From Allopontixanthobacter sediminis (lineage in GTDB: Bacteria > Pseudomonadota > Alphaproteobacteria > Sphingomonadales > Sphingomonadaceae): a stretch of DNA of 64,000 nucleotides. Below, in pieces: positions 63,211 to 64,000 of this stretch (position 1 is its first letter; each line of letters opens with the position of its first letter). The stretch is from contig NZ_WTYL01000003.1 in NCBI RefSeq assembly GCF_009828115.1, positions 506,501 to 570,500 on the forward strand, given 5' to 3'. The translations under genes were made by a program, and so were the position numbers. The notes below the pieces were generated by a model. The model was not told the origin of the DNA. It saw nothing but the letters and a program-made list of their open reading frames with translations, and made no database searches.

Positions 63211-64000
63211 TTGGCCCTGATACCGAAAAACAACAGCAAGAATCCACTCGCTACGCCAGAAGAAAAGAGGGCCAAGCGCGAAGCTGCCGCCGAAGACGTG
63301 CTGCTGCGCGAAGTTGATGAAGCGGTCCGGCAGGACCAGATGAGCAATTTCGCGGCCAATTACGGCAAGCAACTGATTGCGGCGATCGTTCTCTGCCTGG
63401 CCGCGTTCGGGGGGTATTTGTATTGGCAAAGCCAGCAGGAAGCCGGAATGGAGCGCGATTCAGAAGCTCTGGTGGCAGCGTTGGACCAGATCGAGGCAGG
63501 AAACCTCGATTCCGGCTCGGCTGCGCTGGACCCGCTGATTGCCGATTCAAACCCCGGCGCGGAAGCAACTGCGCGGTTGCTCAAGGCCGGTGTGGCCCTG
63601 CAGCAGGGGAACGCCCGGCAGGCGGCTGAATTGTTCGCTGCGGTCGCGGCCGATGAAGATGCTCCTCCGGCCCTGCGCGATATCGCGACCATTCGCAGTG
63701 TTGCTACATCGTATGACACCATGAAGCCCGCGGATATAATCGCGCGCCTCAAACCGCTGGCGGTCCCGGGCAACCCCTTCTTCGGCAGCGCGGGCGAACT
63801 GGTCGCAATGGCCTATCTCGAGCAGGGCAAGCAGAAAGAGGCGGGCGCGTTGTTCGCTTCGATCGCCAAGGATGAAACTGTTCCCGAGGGCCTTCGCTCG
63901 CGGTCTCGCCAGATGGCGGGGCTTTACGGGGTGGATGCGATCGAAGATGTCGACAAGGTGCTTGAACAGCTTGGCTCGCCGCAAGAGGCCGCTGCTCCCG
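63211..64000 (+). CDS. YfgM-like tetratricopeptide protein (3' end outside window)
   Basis: Open from TTG at 63211 to the window end, 263 codons without stop. Reads MALIPKNNSKNPLATPEEK at the start, a cytoplasmic helical segment LLREVDEAVRQDQMSNFAANYG, one TM helix (about 52-70), then periplasmic helical repeats resembling TPRs (ATARLLKAGVALQQGNARQAAELFAAVA; AMAYLEQGKQKEAGALFASIA). This is the YfgM layout, a SecYEG-associated protein often upstream of bamB and der. TTG start chosen because no ATG or GTG fits. Confidence 0.82.
   Translation, partial: MALIPKNNSKNPLATPEEKRAKREAAAEDVLLREVDEAVRQDQMSNFAANYGKQLIAAIVLCLAAFGGYLYWQSQQEAGMERDSEALVAALDQIEAGNLDSGSAALDPLIADSNPGAEATARLLKAGVALQQGNARQAAELFAAVAADEDAPPALRDIATIRSVATSYDTMKPADIIARLKPLAVPGNPFFGSAGELVAMAYLEQGKQKEAGALFASIAKDETVPEGLRSRSRQMAGLYGVDAIEDVDKVLEQLGSPQEAAAP

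Overview
The window is a high-GC chromosomal segment of an alphaproteobacterium, most likely a sphingomonad close to Erythrobacteraceae. This is inferred from gene order: an aa3 cytochrome oxidase operon running ctaC-ctaD-ctaB-small protein-ctaG-coxC-DUF983-SURF1-thrC, a hisG-hisD-nusB-thiL string, a K+-independent proton-pumping pyrophosphatase, a TonB-dependent receptor and a CobS-type ATPase. No rRNA, tRNA, CRISPR array, insertion sequence or prophage was seen. Genes are densely packed, often with 1-20 base overlaps, and no gene-free stretch exceeds 300 bases.

Layout. 1-3.5 kb: end of a TonB-dependent receptor, then a wax ester synthase/DGAT-like acyltransferase with an overlapping alpha/beta hydrolase. 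3.6-8.1 kb: uvrC, an AT-richer CHASE2/degenerate-GGDEF/EAL signalling gene, and a tiny transcription unit encoding a possible 12-residue peptide. 8.2-13.5 kb: tesB, a cupin-like protein paired with a BioF2/FemAB-like acetyltransferase, and hppA. 13.6-18.0 kb: thiL, nusB, hisD, hisG and a DUF2332 protein. 18.0-22.5 kb: an AraC regulator followed by a pirin-SDR-epoxide-hydrolase-like operon, then bolA and a J-domain protein. 22.5-26.1 kb: a detoxification-like cluster (SRPBCC, GST, two VOC proteins, DUF1428) divergent from an HxlR regulator, with a perfect palindrome between them. 26.1-31.1 kb: MpaB/DUF2236 protein, cobS, two PaaI thioesterases and an uncharacterised three-gene unit (53-residue protein plus two cupin-like proteins, the last frameshifted).

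31.1-36.4 kb: a compact minus-strand operon pyrE-pdxJ-acpS-lepB-AI-2E/PerM-DUF3089-ruvX. 36.6-46.1 kb: the aa3 oxidase and assembly operon running into thrC, an rRNA-methyltransferase-like gene and a folB-like gene. 46.1-48.4 kb: moaA-moaD-moaE and a small membrane protein behind an FNR-type box. 48.4-52.5 kb: lipoprotein, rplU-rpmA, GNAT, and a metal-dependent hydrolase divergent from a TetR regulator. 52.5-64 kb: ygfZ, EamA transporter, pyrC, rarD, glycine-zipper protein, lipoprotein, astD, selO, alpha/beta hydrolase, glycosyltransferase and the start of a YfgM-like protein cut by the window end.

Most of the window is core metabolism (respiration, His/Thr/pyrimidine/B6/thiamine/molybdopterin synthesis, translation, repair). 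The less ordinary parts are the mini-ORF unit at 8.0-8.14 kb, the trio at 29.0-31.1 kb, the cupin/acetyltransferase pair at 9.2-11.2 kb, the histone-like tail on the acyltransferase, and several unassigned palindromes. All functional statements rest on motifs and family knowledge read by eye; no searches were run.
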